Of a DNA stretch of 64,000 nucleotides, positions 52,101 to 63,430 are shown piece by piece (positions within the stretch are counted from its first letter, which is position 1; each line of letters starts with the position of its first letter). The stretch comes from Hirundichthys speculiger (lineage: Eukaryota > Chordata > Actinopteri > Beloniformes > Exocoetidae): positions 496,001-560,000 of the forward strand of contig JAGFBZ010000725.1 in the NCBI GenBank assembly GCA_018398805.1, written 5' to 3'. Under the pieces are notes generated by a model. It saw only the letters and a list, made by a program, of their open reading frames with translations. It made no database searches and had not been told where the DNA came from. The position numbers and the translations under genes are program-made.

Positions 52101-54930
52101 GCTCCAGGGTTCCCTTTTTTTAGCGCTAGTTGACCTTATTTCAGCTCTAGTTGTCCTTGTTTTAGATCCAGTGGTCATTGTTTCTGTTCCAGGGTTTCAG
52201 CTCTAGTGGTCCTTGTTTCAGATCCAGTGGTCCTTGTTGTAGCTCTCGTGGTCCTTGTTTCTGTTCCAGTTGTCCTTGTGTCAGCTCTAGTGGTCCTTGT
52301 TTCAGGTCCAGTGGTCCTTGTTTTAGCTCTCGTGGTCCTTGTTTCTGTTCCAGTGGTCCTTGTTTCAGCTCTAGTGGTCCTTGTTTCAGCTCCAGTGGTC
52401 CTTGTTTTAGCTCTCGTGGTCCTTGTTTCTGTTCCAGTGGTCCTTGTTTCAGCTCTAGTGGTCCTTGTTTTAGATCCAGTGGTCCTTGTTTCAGCTCTAG
52501 TGGTCCTTGTTTCTGTTCCAGGGTTTTAGCTCTCGTGGTCCTTGTTTTAGCTCTCGTGGTCCTTGTTTCTGTTCCAGTGGTCCTTGGTCCTTGTTTCAGC
52601 TCTAGTGGTCCTTGTTTCAGCTCCAGTGGTCCTTGTTTTAGCTCTCGTGGTCCTTGTTTCTGTTCCAGTGGTCCTTGTTTCAGCTCTAGTGGTCCTTGTT
52701 TCTGCTCCAGTGGTCCTTGTTTCACCTCCAGTGGTTCTTGTTTATGCTCCAGTGTTTCAGCTCCGGGGTTTTAGCTCTAGTGGTCCTTGTTTCAGCTCCA
52801 TGTGTCCTTGTTTCAGCTCCAGTTGTCCTTGTTTCAGCTCTATTGGTCCTTGTTTCAGTTCCAGTGGTCTTTTTTTAAGCACTAGTGGTCCTTGTTTCAG
52901 CTCTAGTGGTCCTTGTTTCAGCTCCAGTTGTCCTTGTTTCAGTTCCAGTGGTCCTTGTTTCAGCTGTAGTTGTCCTTATTTCAACTCCAGTGGTCCGTGT
53001 TTCAGATCCAGTGGTCCTTGTTTCTGTTCCAGGGTTTTAGCTCTAGTGGTTTCTGTTTCTGCTCCAGTGTTTCAGCTCCAGGGTTTTAGCTCCATGGGTC
53101 CTTGTTTCAGCTCCAGTTGTCCTTGTTTTAGCTCTAGTGGTCCTTGTTTCAGATCCAGTGGTCCTTGTTTCAGCTCTAGTGGTCCTTGTTTCTGTTCCAG
53201 GGTTTTAGCTTTAGTGGTCCTTGTTTCAGTTCCAGTGGTCCTTGTTTCAGCTGTAGTTGTCCTTATTTCAACTCCAGTGGTCCGTGTTTCAGCTCTAGTG
53301 GTCCTTGTTTCTGTTCCAGGGTTTTAGCTTTAGTGGTCCTTGTTTCAGTTCCAGTGGTCCTTGTTTCAGCTGTAGTTGTCCTTATTTCAACTCCAGTGGT
53401 CCGTGTTTCAGATCCAGTGGTCCTTGTTTCTGTTCCAGGGTTTTAGCTCTAGTGGTTTCTGTTTCTGCTCCAGTGTTTCAGCTCCAGGGTTTTAGCTCCA
53501 TGGGTCCTTGTTTCAGCTCCAGTTGTCCTTGTTTCAGCTCCATGGGTCCTTGTTTCAGCTCCAGTTGTCCTTGTTTCAGCTCCAGTGGTCCTTGTTTCAG
53601 CTCTAATGGTCCGTGTTTCAGTTCCAGTGGTCCTTGTTTCAGCTCTAGTGGTCCTTGTTTCAGTCCCAGTGGTCCTTGTTTCAGCTCTAGTGGTCCTTGT
53701 TTCACCTCTAGTGGTCCTTGTTTCTGTTCCAGGGTTTCAGCTCTAGTGGTCCTGTTTCAGTTCCAGTGGTCCTTGTTTCAGCTCTAGTTGTCCTTATTTC
53801 AGTTCCAGTGGTCCTTGTTTCAGATTCAGTGGTCCTTGTTTCTGTTCCAGGGTTTTAGCTCTACTGGTTTTTGTTTCTGCTCCAGTGTTTCAGCTCCAGG
53901 GGTTTAGCTCTAGTGGTCCTTGTTTCAGCTCCAGTTGTCTTTGTTTCAGATCCAGTGGTCCTTGTTTCAGCTCTAGTGGTCCGTGTTTCAGATCCAGTGG
54001 TCCTTGTTTCTTTTACAGGGTTTTAGCTCTAGTGGTTTTTGTTTCTGCTCCAGTGTTTCAGCTCCAGGGTTTTAGCTCCATGGGTCCTTGTTTCAGCTCC
54101 AGTTGTCCTTGTTTCAGCTCCATGGGTCCTTGTTTCAGCTCCAGTTGTCCTTGTTTCAGCTCCAGTGGTCCTTGTTTCAGCTCTAATGGTCCTTGTTTCA
54201 GTTCCAGTGGTCCTTGTTACAGCTCTAGTGGTCCTTGTTTCAGTCCCAGTGGTCCTTGTTTCAGCTCTAGTGGTCCTTGTTTCACCTCTAGATGTCCTTG
54301 TTTCTGTTCCAGGGTTTCAGCTCTAGTGGTCCTTGTTTCAGTTCCAGTGGTCCTTGTTTCAGCTCTAGTTGTCCTTCTTTCAGCTCCAGTGGTCCTTGTT
54401 TCAGATCCAGTGGTCCTTGTTTCTGTTCCAGGGTTTTAGCTCTAGTGGTTTTTGTTTCTGCTCCAGTGTTTCAGCTCCAGGGGTTTAGCTCTAGTGGTCC
54501 TTGTTTCAGCTCCAGTTGTCTTTGTTTCAGCCCTAGGGGTCCTTGTTTCAGCTCCAGTGGTCATTGTTTCATCTACATTGGTCCTTCTTTCAGCTCCAGT
54601 GGTCCTTGTTTCAGCTCCAGGGTTTCCTTGTTTCAGCTCTAGTTGTCCTTGTTTCAGCTCCAGGGGTCCTTGTTTCAGCTCCAGGGGTCCTTGTTTCAGC
54701 TCCAGTGGTCCTTGTTTCGGCTTCAGTGGTCCTTTTTTCAGCTCCAGGGTTTCAGCTTCAGAGTTTCAGCTCCAGTGGTCCTTGTTTCAGATCCAGGGGT
54801 CCCTGTTTCAGATCCAGAGGTCCTTGTTTCAGCTCCAGTGGTCCTTTTTTCAGCTCCAGTGTTTCAGCTCCAGTGGTCCTTGTTTAAGTTCCAGGGTTTC
54901 AGCTCCAGTGGTCCTTGTTTGCCAACCTGT
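43160..54930. repeat. 21-bp minisatellite, about 11.8 kb
   Basis: About 550 copies of AGTGGTCCTTGTTTCAGCTC plus one base, with variants at the A/T of CTCCAG/CTCTAG, GATCC, CTGCTCC, and a shortened unit giving CCAGGGTTTCAG. Block duplications are clear: 49065 onward recurs at 50389 (1324 bp), 46011 at 49325 (3314 bp), 45072 at 46355 (1283 bp), 47371 at 52178 (4807 bp). All sense frames are open for long stretches (repeats of SSGPCFS, LQWSLFQ, PVVLVSA) because 21 is a multiple of three. Not treated as coding. Confidence 0.96.
43638..43728 (+). mobile_element. 5'-truncated SINE inserted in the 21-bp array
   Basis: CGCCCGTAGACGGCTGGGAT, AGGCTCCAGCAGATCCCCGT and GGGTATAGAAAATGGA plus four GGAT copies match the 3' end of the SINE at 31595-31976 in the opposite orientation. 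The array unit is interrupted within CTTGTTTT and resumes at GTTTTAGCTC, giving a GTTTT-type target duplication. Confidence 0.88.
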
Positions 54931-55548
<618 letters not shown>

Positions 55549-55557
55549 TGAATCTGA

Positions 55558-55893
<336 letters not shown>

Positions 55894-55984
55894 TGAAAAA
55901 GAGAGCACACCCTCTTCTGGTTTTAAGGTTTTTTATATTTAAGTCATAAGAAAATATCTTAAGGTCAAGTCCCACAGAACGTGG

Positions 55985-56800
55985 AGCAGCTGTGAGATCT
56001 GGGATCTTCACCACAACAATCTCCAGGGTTTCCAGAGGATGGTCCCAGAAAGAGAAGATGTCCACCTGTTGAGGTCAGAGGAGGATGGACAGACTGGTTG
56101 GAGATGATAGAAAGACACCAGGAACTCAACCAAGGTCTGCAGAGCACCGTCTCCGAACAACACTGGAACCTTGAAGCAGATGTTCTCCAGCAGCAGAAGA
56201 CCACAGCAGGTGTTTCTGCTGTCAGCTGAGAACAGGAAACTGAAGCTACAATTCACACAGACTCACCAGAACTGAACCACAGAAGACTGGAAGAAGGTTG
56301 TCTGGTCTGATGAGTCTGGATTTCAGCTGCAACATCCAGATGGCCAGAACCTGAAGGAACCAACATGAGAGCATGGATCCATCCTGGTCCACCAATGGTT
56401 CAGGCTGCTGCTGGTGGTGTGATGGTCTGGAGGAGATGTTCTCAGTACCAGCTGATCCTGGTTTAAACACCACAGAGGACCATCTTCTGATGGATACTTC
56501 CAGCAGGATGATGCACCATGATCATCGCTAACTGGTTTCTGAGTCCACTGTCCTCCAGAGTCCTCCACAGTCTCCAGATCTCAGAGATGTAGAGGAACTG
56601 GAGGTTCTCACCATGGATGAGCAGCAGTTGGTGATGCTGTCATGTCAACATGGACCAGAACCTCTGAGGAACGTTTCCAACACCTGGATGAATTTATGAC
56701 ACCAAGAATGAAGGTGGTTGTGAAGGTAAAAGGAGGTCCAACCTGGTACAGGAGAGGAGGACCTGATGAGAGTATAATTCTAGAAAGATCAAGACATGGC
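55985..56800 (+). mobile_element. degraded Tc1-like element
   Basis: In order: GGATGGACAGACTGGTTGGA, CAAGGTCTGCAGAGCACC, GGTCTGATGAGTCTGGATTT (WSDESGF), GCATGGATCCATCCTGGTC, TTCTGATGGATACTTCCAGC (SDGYFQQ) and a 3' block translating WTRTSEERFQHL and KGGPTWY. These follow one fish Tc1-like transposase family. Several deletions and stops; no intact terminal repeats. Confidence 0.85.
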
Positions 56801-57009
56801 AAGATATACATCTATTGTGCGACTCTCACATCATCTTGAAACTTTTAATAATAACAGTAATTTCACGAATCTGCCCGAGCAGGTGGCGCTTACAGGTGCT
56901 CCACTTTTGAAACGTCTTCTGTGGGACTTGAGGGCTGTACTGAGTACGGAGCTAAACCAAGGTCCGTTCCAATGTTCTGTGGGACTTCAACTTTAAGATG
57001 AGGTAAAAG

Positions 57010-57190
57010 CAACCTCAGATGAACAGTCCAACCATGACCCCTCCAACACCGTGCTTTACAGTTGGTGATACCTTTGTGTTGAAGCACCAGGATTTGGTGC
57101 TTTGCATTTCTGGACAAACATCTCCACTCTGGTCACGTCTGTCTAAGGGATATTGTTTCACAAGTCTTTCAGTTTGTTCACAGATAATTT
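57010..57190 (-). mobile_element. Tc1-like fragment, minus strand
   Basis: CAACACCGTGCTTTACAGTT, ACAAACATCTCCACTCTGGT and GATATTGTTTCACAAGTCTT are the complement of a Tc1-like transposase segment around WTDETKVE and KHGGGS. Confidence 0.65.
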
Positions 57191-57708
57191 TTCAAAACTT
57201 CCGGTTTTGAAAAGAATAATGCAGAACTCCCGCTGATACGGAAGACGCTGACTTGGATTGAGGGTAGCGACAATACGGGGAAGAATGTCAACATGCTGAA
57301 CCTCACTAGAAGTTCCAGGCTACGTTCCTCCTCAATACACAAATGGTGGTCTACTTCTACTGGAAAGACCGGAGGAAGCCACTAACCCAGAAAGGCCCCT
57401 TACACGTCATATTCAGTAGTAGTCGGGTAGCCCTGTTGCTTCTCTAAAGTCATTGCTGATGTTTTTCCTCCTTGGCATTGTGTCAACTAAATTGTGTTTC
57501 TGTTCATCTGAGGTTCCATTTATTTCATTTTGAGGCCAAAAACCAGATGATTTTTGTCATTTGCTGACCTGTAAAACCTTAGAAGTGAAAGAGGCGGTGC
57601 TTGACCAACTTCTCCATCACCTAGTGAGTGAACAGGAAGAAGCAGGTAACCGGCGACGTTCCTCCAGTGTTTTCAGATGGGGTTCCCTCTCTTTTTTCCA
57701 CGCTGGGT
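57191..57708. other. intron J-K sequence
   Basis: Nothing recognised. Confidence 0.35.
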
Positions 57709-57731
57709 GGGGGGGGGGGGGGGGGGGGGGG
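57709..57731 (+). repeat. run of 23 guanines
   Basis: Uninterrupted G run about 100 bp before the exon K acceptor, preceded by GGGT. Long enough to form a G-quadruplex, and also a common site of assembly length error. Confidence 0.9.
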
Positions 57732-57834
57732 TTATATGTTCATCAGGTGCAGTGTGTTTGTGGATGTGAGAACATATGTTGATGTTGTGTGGTGGCAGCA
57801 GGGCTGCAGTGTCCAGGCCTGCTCTCCTCTACAG

Positions 57835-57956
57835 AGTCTTCCTTCAGTAACTGCTCTGCAGGCGGCTGCTTCTCCAACCCCGGCTACCACACTCTGGGGC
57901 CCTGCACCTACGCCGCCGCACATTACGCCAAGCCGCACAAGAGGAGCGCCACCAAG
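57835..57956 (+). CDS. megf11: megf11 exon K: cytoplasmic tail with NPxY motif
   Basis: Acceptor CTCTCCTCTACAG, donor CCAAG|GTGGGT. It encodes SSFSNCSAGGCFSNPGYHTL and then GPCTYAAAHYAKPHKRSATK. NPGY fits the NPxY class that binds PTB-domain adaptors; in MEGF10/CED-1 the equivalent site serves GULP/CED-6. The exon starts in phase 1 and ends in phase 0, and the next exon starts in phase 0. A second in-frame acceptor lies 18 nt upstream (GTCCAG at 57811-57816). Confidence 0.92.
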
Positions 57957-58105
57957 GTGGGTCAAAAAGAGCTCTCACTGTGTCTCCAGATCAGCTGAAC
58001 ATCCAGTACTGTACATGTGTAGTTTCAGGGTTGATCAGCTGTTGTTTTAGTGAACCTACATGCTCTCGTACAAGTGAAGCTATGTAGATCAGTTGTTCTA
58101 TTAGT

Positions 58106-58145
58106 GAACCCTAACTTCCCCCACACTGGGGGGAAGTTAGGGTTC
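58106..58145. repeat. perfect 17-bp hairpin
   Basis: GAACCCTAACTTCCCCC (58106-58122) and its exact complement (58129-58145) around the 6-nt loop ACACTG. The left arm overlaps a first degenerate unit of the following 30-bp array (TTAGTGAACC). Confidence 0.9.
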
Positions 58146-58250
58146 AGTGTCTTGCTCAAGGACACTCTGACATGTGGTCAGTTGGAGCCGGGATCAAACC
58201 GCCAACCTTACAGTGACTGGACGACCCACTCAGCTACCACAGCCACCCAG
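58141..58250. mobile_element. dispersed repeat fragment
   Basis: CAGTGTCTTGCTCAAGGACA, GAGCCGGGATCAAACCGCCA and CTCAGCTACCACAGCCACCC form a sequence common in fish genomes, probably retroposon-derived. Family not assigned. Confidence 0.5.
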
Positions 58251-58254
58251 CAAG

Positions 58255-61200
58255 TTCTCATATTAGTGAACCTACACAGATGAGTTGTCATATTAGTGAA
58301 CCTTCGTAAATAAGTTGTCATATAAGTGAACCTACGTAAATGAATTCTCATATTAGTGAACCTATGCAGGTCAGCTGTCACATTAGTGAACCTACGCAGA
58401 TCGGTTGTCAGATTAGTGAACCTACGTAGATCAGTTGTCATACTAGTGAACCTACGCAGATCGGTTGTCAGATTAGTGAACCTACGTAGATCAGTTGTCA
58501 TACTAGTGAACCTACGCAGATCGGTTGTCAGATTAGTGAACCTACGTAGATCAGTTGTCATACTAGTGAACCTAAACAAATGAGTTGTCATATTAGTGAA
58601 CCTACGCAGATGAGTTGTCATATTAGTGAACCTACACAGATGAGTTGTCATATTAGTGAACCTACACAGATGAGTTGTCATATTAGTGAACCTACGTAAA
58701 TGAATTGTCATATTAGTGAACCTACGCAGATCGGTTGTCAGATTAGTGAACCTACGTAGATCAGTTGTCATACTAGTGAACCTATGCAGATCGGTTGTCA
58801 GATTAGTGAACCTACGTAGATCAGTTGTCATACTAGTGAACCTATGCAGATCGGTTGTCAGATTAGTGAACCTACGTAGATCAGTTGTCATACTAGTGAA
58901 CCTAAACAAATGAGTTGTCATATTAGTGAACCTACGCAGATGAGTTGTCATATTAGTGAACCTACACAGATGAGTTGTCATATTAGTGAACCTAGACGGA
59001 TGAGTTGTCATATTAGTGAACCTACGTAAATGAATTGTCATATTAGTGAACCTACGCAGATCGGTTGTCAGATTAGTGAACCTACATAGATCAGTTGTCA
59101 TACTAGTGAACCTATGCAGATCGGTGGTCAGATTAGTAAACCTACGTAGATCAGTTGTCATACTAGTGAACCTACGCAGATCGGTTGTCAGATTAGTGAA
59201 CCTACGTAGATCAGTTGTCATACTAGTGAACCTAAACAAATGAGTTGTCATATTAGTGAACCTATGCAGATGAGTTGCCATATTAGTGAACCTACATAAA
59301 TGAATTGTCATATTAGTGGACCTACACAGATGAGTTGTCATATTAGTGAACCTACGCAGATGAGTTGTCATATTAGTGAACCTACACAGATGAGTTGTCA
59401 TATTAGTGAACCTACACAGATGAGTTGTCATATTAGTGAACCTACGTAAATGAATTGTCATATTAGTGAACCTACGCAGATCGGTTGTCAGATTAGTGAA
59501 CCTACGTAGATCAGTTGTCACACTAGTGAACCTATGCAGATCGGTTGTCAGATTAGTGAACCTACGTAGATCAGTTGTCATACTAGTGAACCTAAACAAA
59601 TAAGTTGTCATATTAGTGAACCTACGCAGATGAGTTGTCATATTAGTGAACCTACACAGATGAGTTGTCATATTAGTGAACCTAGACAGATGAGTTGTCA
59701 TATTAGTGAACCTACGTAAATGAATTGTCATATTAGTGAACCTACGCAGATCGGTTGTCAGATTAGTGAACCTACGTAGATCAGTTGTCATACTAGTGAA
59801 CCTACGCAGATCGGTTGTCAGATTAGTGAACCTACGTAGATCAGTTGTCATACTAGTGAACCTAAACAAATGAGTTGTCATATTAGTGAACCTATGCAGA
59901 TGAGTTGCCATATTAGTGAACCTACATAAATGAATTGTCATATTAGTGGACCTACACAGATGAGTTGTCATATTAGTGAACCTACGTAAATGAATTGTCA
60001 TATTAGTGAACCTATGCAGATCGGTTGTCAGATTAGTGAACCTACGTAGATCAGTTGTCATATTAGTGAACTTACGTAAATGAATTGTCAGATTAGTGAA
60101 CCTATGCAGATCGGTTGTCAGATTAGTAAACCTACGTAGATCAGTTGTCATACTAGTGAACCTACGCAGATCGGTTGTCAGATTAGTGAACCTACGTAGA
60201 TCAGTTGTCATACTAGTGAACCTAAACAAATGAGTTGTCATATTAGTGAACCTACGCAGATGAGTTGTCATATTAGTGAACCTACACAGATGAGTTGTCA
60301 TATTAGTGAACCTACACAGATGAGTTGTCATATTAGTGAACCTACGTAAATGAATTGTCATATTAGTCAACCTTCGCAGATCGGTTGTCAGATTAGTGAA
60401 CCTACGTAGATCAGTTGTCATACTAGTGAACCTACGCAGATCGGTTGTCAGATAAGTGAACCTACGTAGATCAGTTGTCATACTAGTGAACCTAAAAAAT
60501 GAGTTGTCATATTAGTGAACCTATGCAGATGAGTTGCCATATTAGTGAACCTACATAAATGAATTGTCATATTAGTGGACCTACACAGATGAGTTGTCAT
60601 ATTAGTGAACCTACGTAAATGAATTGTCATATTAGTGAACCTATGCAGATCGGTTGTCAGATTAGTGAACCTACGTAGATCAGTTGTCATATTAGTGAAC
60701 TTACGTAAATGAATTCTCAGATTAGTGAACCTATGCAGATCGGTTGTCAGATTAGTAAACCTACGTAGATCAGTTGTCATACTAGTGAACCTACGCAGAT
60801 CGGTTGTCAGATTAGTGAACCTACGTAGATCAGTTGTCATACTAGTGAACCTAAACAAATGAGTTGTCATATTAGTGAACCTACGCAGATGAGTTGTCAT
60901 ATTAGTGAACCTACACAGATGAGTTGTCATATAAGTGAACCTACGCAGATGAGTTGTCATATTAGTGAACCTACGTAAATGAATTGTCATATTAGTCAAC
61001 CTTCGCAGATCGGTTGTCAGATTAGTGAACCTACCTAGATCAGTTGTCATACTAGTGAACCTATGCAGATCGGTTGTCAAATTAGTAAACCTACGTAGAT
61101 CAGTTGTCATACTAGTGAACTTACGCAGATCGGTTGTCAGATTAGTGAACGTACGTAGATCAGTTGTCATACTAGTGAACCTAAACAAATGAGTTGTCAT

Positions 61201-61990
61201 ATTAGTGAACCTACGCAGATGAGTTGCCATATTAGTGAACCTACACAGATGAGTTGTCATATTAGTGAACCTACGTAAATGAATTGTCATATTAGAGAAC
61301 CTATGCAGATCGGTTGTCAGATTAGTGAACCTACGTAGATCAGTTGTCATATTAGTGAACTTACGTAAATGAATTGTCAGATTAGTGAACCTACGTAGAT
61401 CAGTTGTCATATTAGTGAACTTACCTAAATGAATTGTCAGATTAGTGAACCTACATGAATGAGGTGTCATTTTAGTGAACCTACACAGATGAGTTGTCAT
61501 ATTAGTGAACCTACGTAAATGAATTGTCATATTAGTGAACCTATGCAGATCGGTTGTCAGATTAGTGAACCTACGTAGATCAGTTGTCATATTAGTGAAC
61601 TTACGTAAATGAATTGTCAGATTAGTGAACCTACGCAAATCGGTTGTCAGATTAGTAAACCTACGTAGATCAGTTGTCATACTAGTGAACCTACGCAGAT
61701 CAGTTGTCAGATTAGTGAACCTATGTAGATCAGTTGTCATACTAGTGAACCTAAACAAATGAGTTGTCATATTAGTGAACCTACGCAGATGAGTTGCCAT
61801 ATTAGTGAACCTACACAGATGAGTTGTCATATTAGTGAACCTACGTAAATGAATTGTCATATTAGTGAACCTATGCAGATCGGTTGTCAGATTAGTGAAC
61901 TTACGTAGATCAGTTGTCATATTAGTGAACTTACGTAAATGAATTGTCAGATTAGTGAACCTACTTGAATGAGGTGTCATATTAGTGAAC
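58255..61990. repeat. 30-bp minisatellite, about 3.7 kb
   Basis: About 125 copies of a 30-bp unit made of TTAGTGAACCTACG plus AGATCAGTTGTCA-type text, alternating TACTAGTGAA, TATTAGTGAA and GATTAGTGAA forms. The marker variant CCTAAACAAATGAG recurs every 270-360 bp, usually 330 or 360, giving a higher-order unit of 9-12 copies. The minus strand is open for 757 and 500 codons (10-residue period, MTTDLRRFTN type), broken only by a 1-bp loss near 60492. Confidence 0.96.
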
Positions 61991-62084
61991 CAGTTGTACT
62001 AACAAACCCACTTGGATATATTTGAAAAATGACTTGCACACTTTTTTTGAGAATATATGTCAACAGTCTCTCTTTGTTTTCCAG

Positions 62085-62154
62085 ATGAAGACACAGAAGG
62101 GAAACAGGAACAGCGCTCCAGAGTGGGGGGCCTACTGCAACCTCAGTGATCTCG
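62085..62154 (+). CDS. megf11: megf11 exon L: cytoplasmic tail
   Basis: Acceptor TTTGTTTTCCAG, donor CTCG|GTCAGT. It encodes MKTQKGNRNSAPEWGAYCNL and SDL plus one base. Phase 0 matches exon K and phase 1 at the end fits a further exon beyond the window. The sequence is weakly conserved, as expected for this part of the tail. The start of the exon is about 90 bp beyond the 30-bp array. Confidence 0.85.
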
Positions 62155-62429
62155 GTCAGTCCGTCGTCCTCCTGGTTTTTGGTTTTGTTTTGTTGATGGT
62201 CTCCACCAACAATGTGTCACAGTCTGATGGAGATTATCTGTCATTGGCTCTACTTTAGCTTCTGTTTGTCAGCTGTCTTTATTTTCATTTACAGTTGTGA
62301 ATAAATACGTAGACCACCTTTCAATTCAGTTTTAGCTCAGCATGAAATAATGATAATTCTAATAATCATCTGGTCCTTTCTATGTCTTAAAATGAGGTTA
62401 AAAAAAAAAAAGAAAGACGAGTGAAAAAA

Positions 62430-62660
62430 GGAGCAAAGGCCACCCCAAATCATCACCCCTCCACCACCATGCTTGACAACGGGTGTGAGGTTTGGTTTTA
62501 CCTGGTTTTATCTGGACATCAAAGCCAAACTGCTCCACTTTGGTCTCATCTGTCCATTGTTCCAGAAGTCTTGAAGTTGGTTCAGATGCAAACCTAAGCT
62601 GTGCTGCCATGTTTTCTTTAAAGACAGTAGTTGTTCTGATGGCAGTGTTTCCAGACAAAT
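62430..62660 (-). mobile_element. Tc1-like fragment, minus strand
   Basis: The minus strand reads KENMAAQLRFA, QWTDETKVEQFGFD and, in a shifted frame, KHGGGGVMIW, all in the order of Tc1-like transposases. About 230 bp survive. Confidence 0.8.
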
Positions 62661-62999
62661 TGTGCTGGTTCAGTCTCCGTCTAACCCTAACCCTTCACCA
62701 CGAACATCAGCCAATGAAAATGCAACTACAGTCCCAGCGATGAACTCGTCCGTAGGACTGTCTCCAAGCAGGCAGCTCGAAGGAGGGAATTTGATTGGCT
62801 GTTCATGGTATGATGAGCGTTGTGTCCTGGTATTACGGTCATCGATTGAAGGGTAAAAGAAATTTGATGGAGCAGTGATGTGCTGTAGCTGCAGCTGCTG
62901 TTTTAAACTGAATCTATAGACAGAATTGGCACTTTCATCCAACAAAATTGCTGCATCAATTTTGAAGAATTGCAGAAAACAGAATTGCTGTGTCAATTT
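62661..62999. other. intron sequence after exon L
   Basis: Nothing recognised; CTAACCCTAACCCTTC at 62681 is too short to call telomeric. Confidence 0.35.
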
Positions 63000-63430
63000 T
63001 GTGTCATAAAATATTTTTAAAATGACAGCAAAATTCAATTTTTTTTTCTTGTAAAATTCCTTAAATTTTGAATCTTTGTCATAAAAATCTGAAATTTTAA
63101 AAATATCTTTTTTCGTCATGACATCATGACTGATTATCATGATAAAATTGTGACTTTTTAACAAAAATTTCCAAATTTTGTAAAAATGCATATATTTGCT
63201 GTAAAAATCAAGTGTTTTTGTTATAAAATATTGACTTTCACAAAATCATCTTTAACATAAAATTACAACTTTGTCCTGAAACTGAACGTCGTCTAGCTGC
63301 AACTTTCGACTTAAAATCATAAACTTTTGTTAAAAAGTTATGAATTTCACTATAATCACAGCTTTCTGTCATAAAATCGCAATTTTTTACCACCAAACCT
63401 TAATTTTTGTGTCATAAAAATGCCAAATGT
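63000..63430. repeat. degenerate AT-rich repeat (TCATAAAATC type)
   Basis: Irregular copies of GTCATAAAAT.., AAATTTTG and CATAAAATCGCAATTTTT every 20-40 bp. Same style as 23523-23780. Confidence 0.5.

Noticed and set aside
43160..54930. Many overlapping frames of 60-370 codons in the 21-bp array
   Set aside because: All three sense frames and parts of the antisense are open because the unit is 21 bp; no start context, splice support or domain.
58208..61980. 757- and 500-codon minus-strand frames as a real repeat protein
   Set aside because: The 30-bp unit explains the frame. No promoter, signal sequence or non-repeat domain is attached. Kept only as a finding to test.
58255..61990. CRISPR array, because of regular 30-bp repeats
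   Set aside because: Units are directly adjacent with no unique spacers, and the context is a vertebrate intron.
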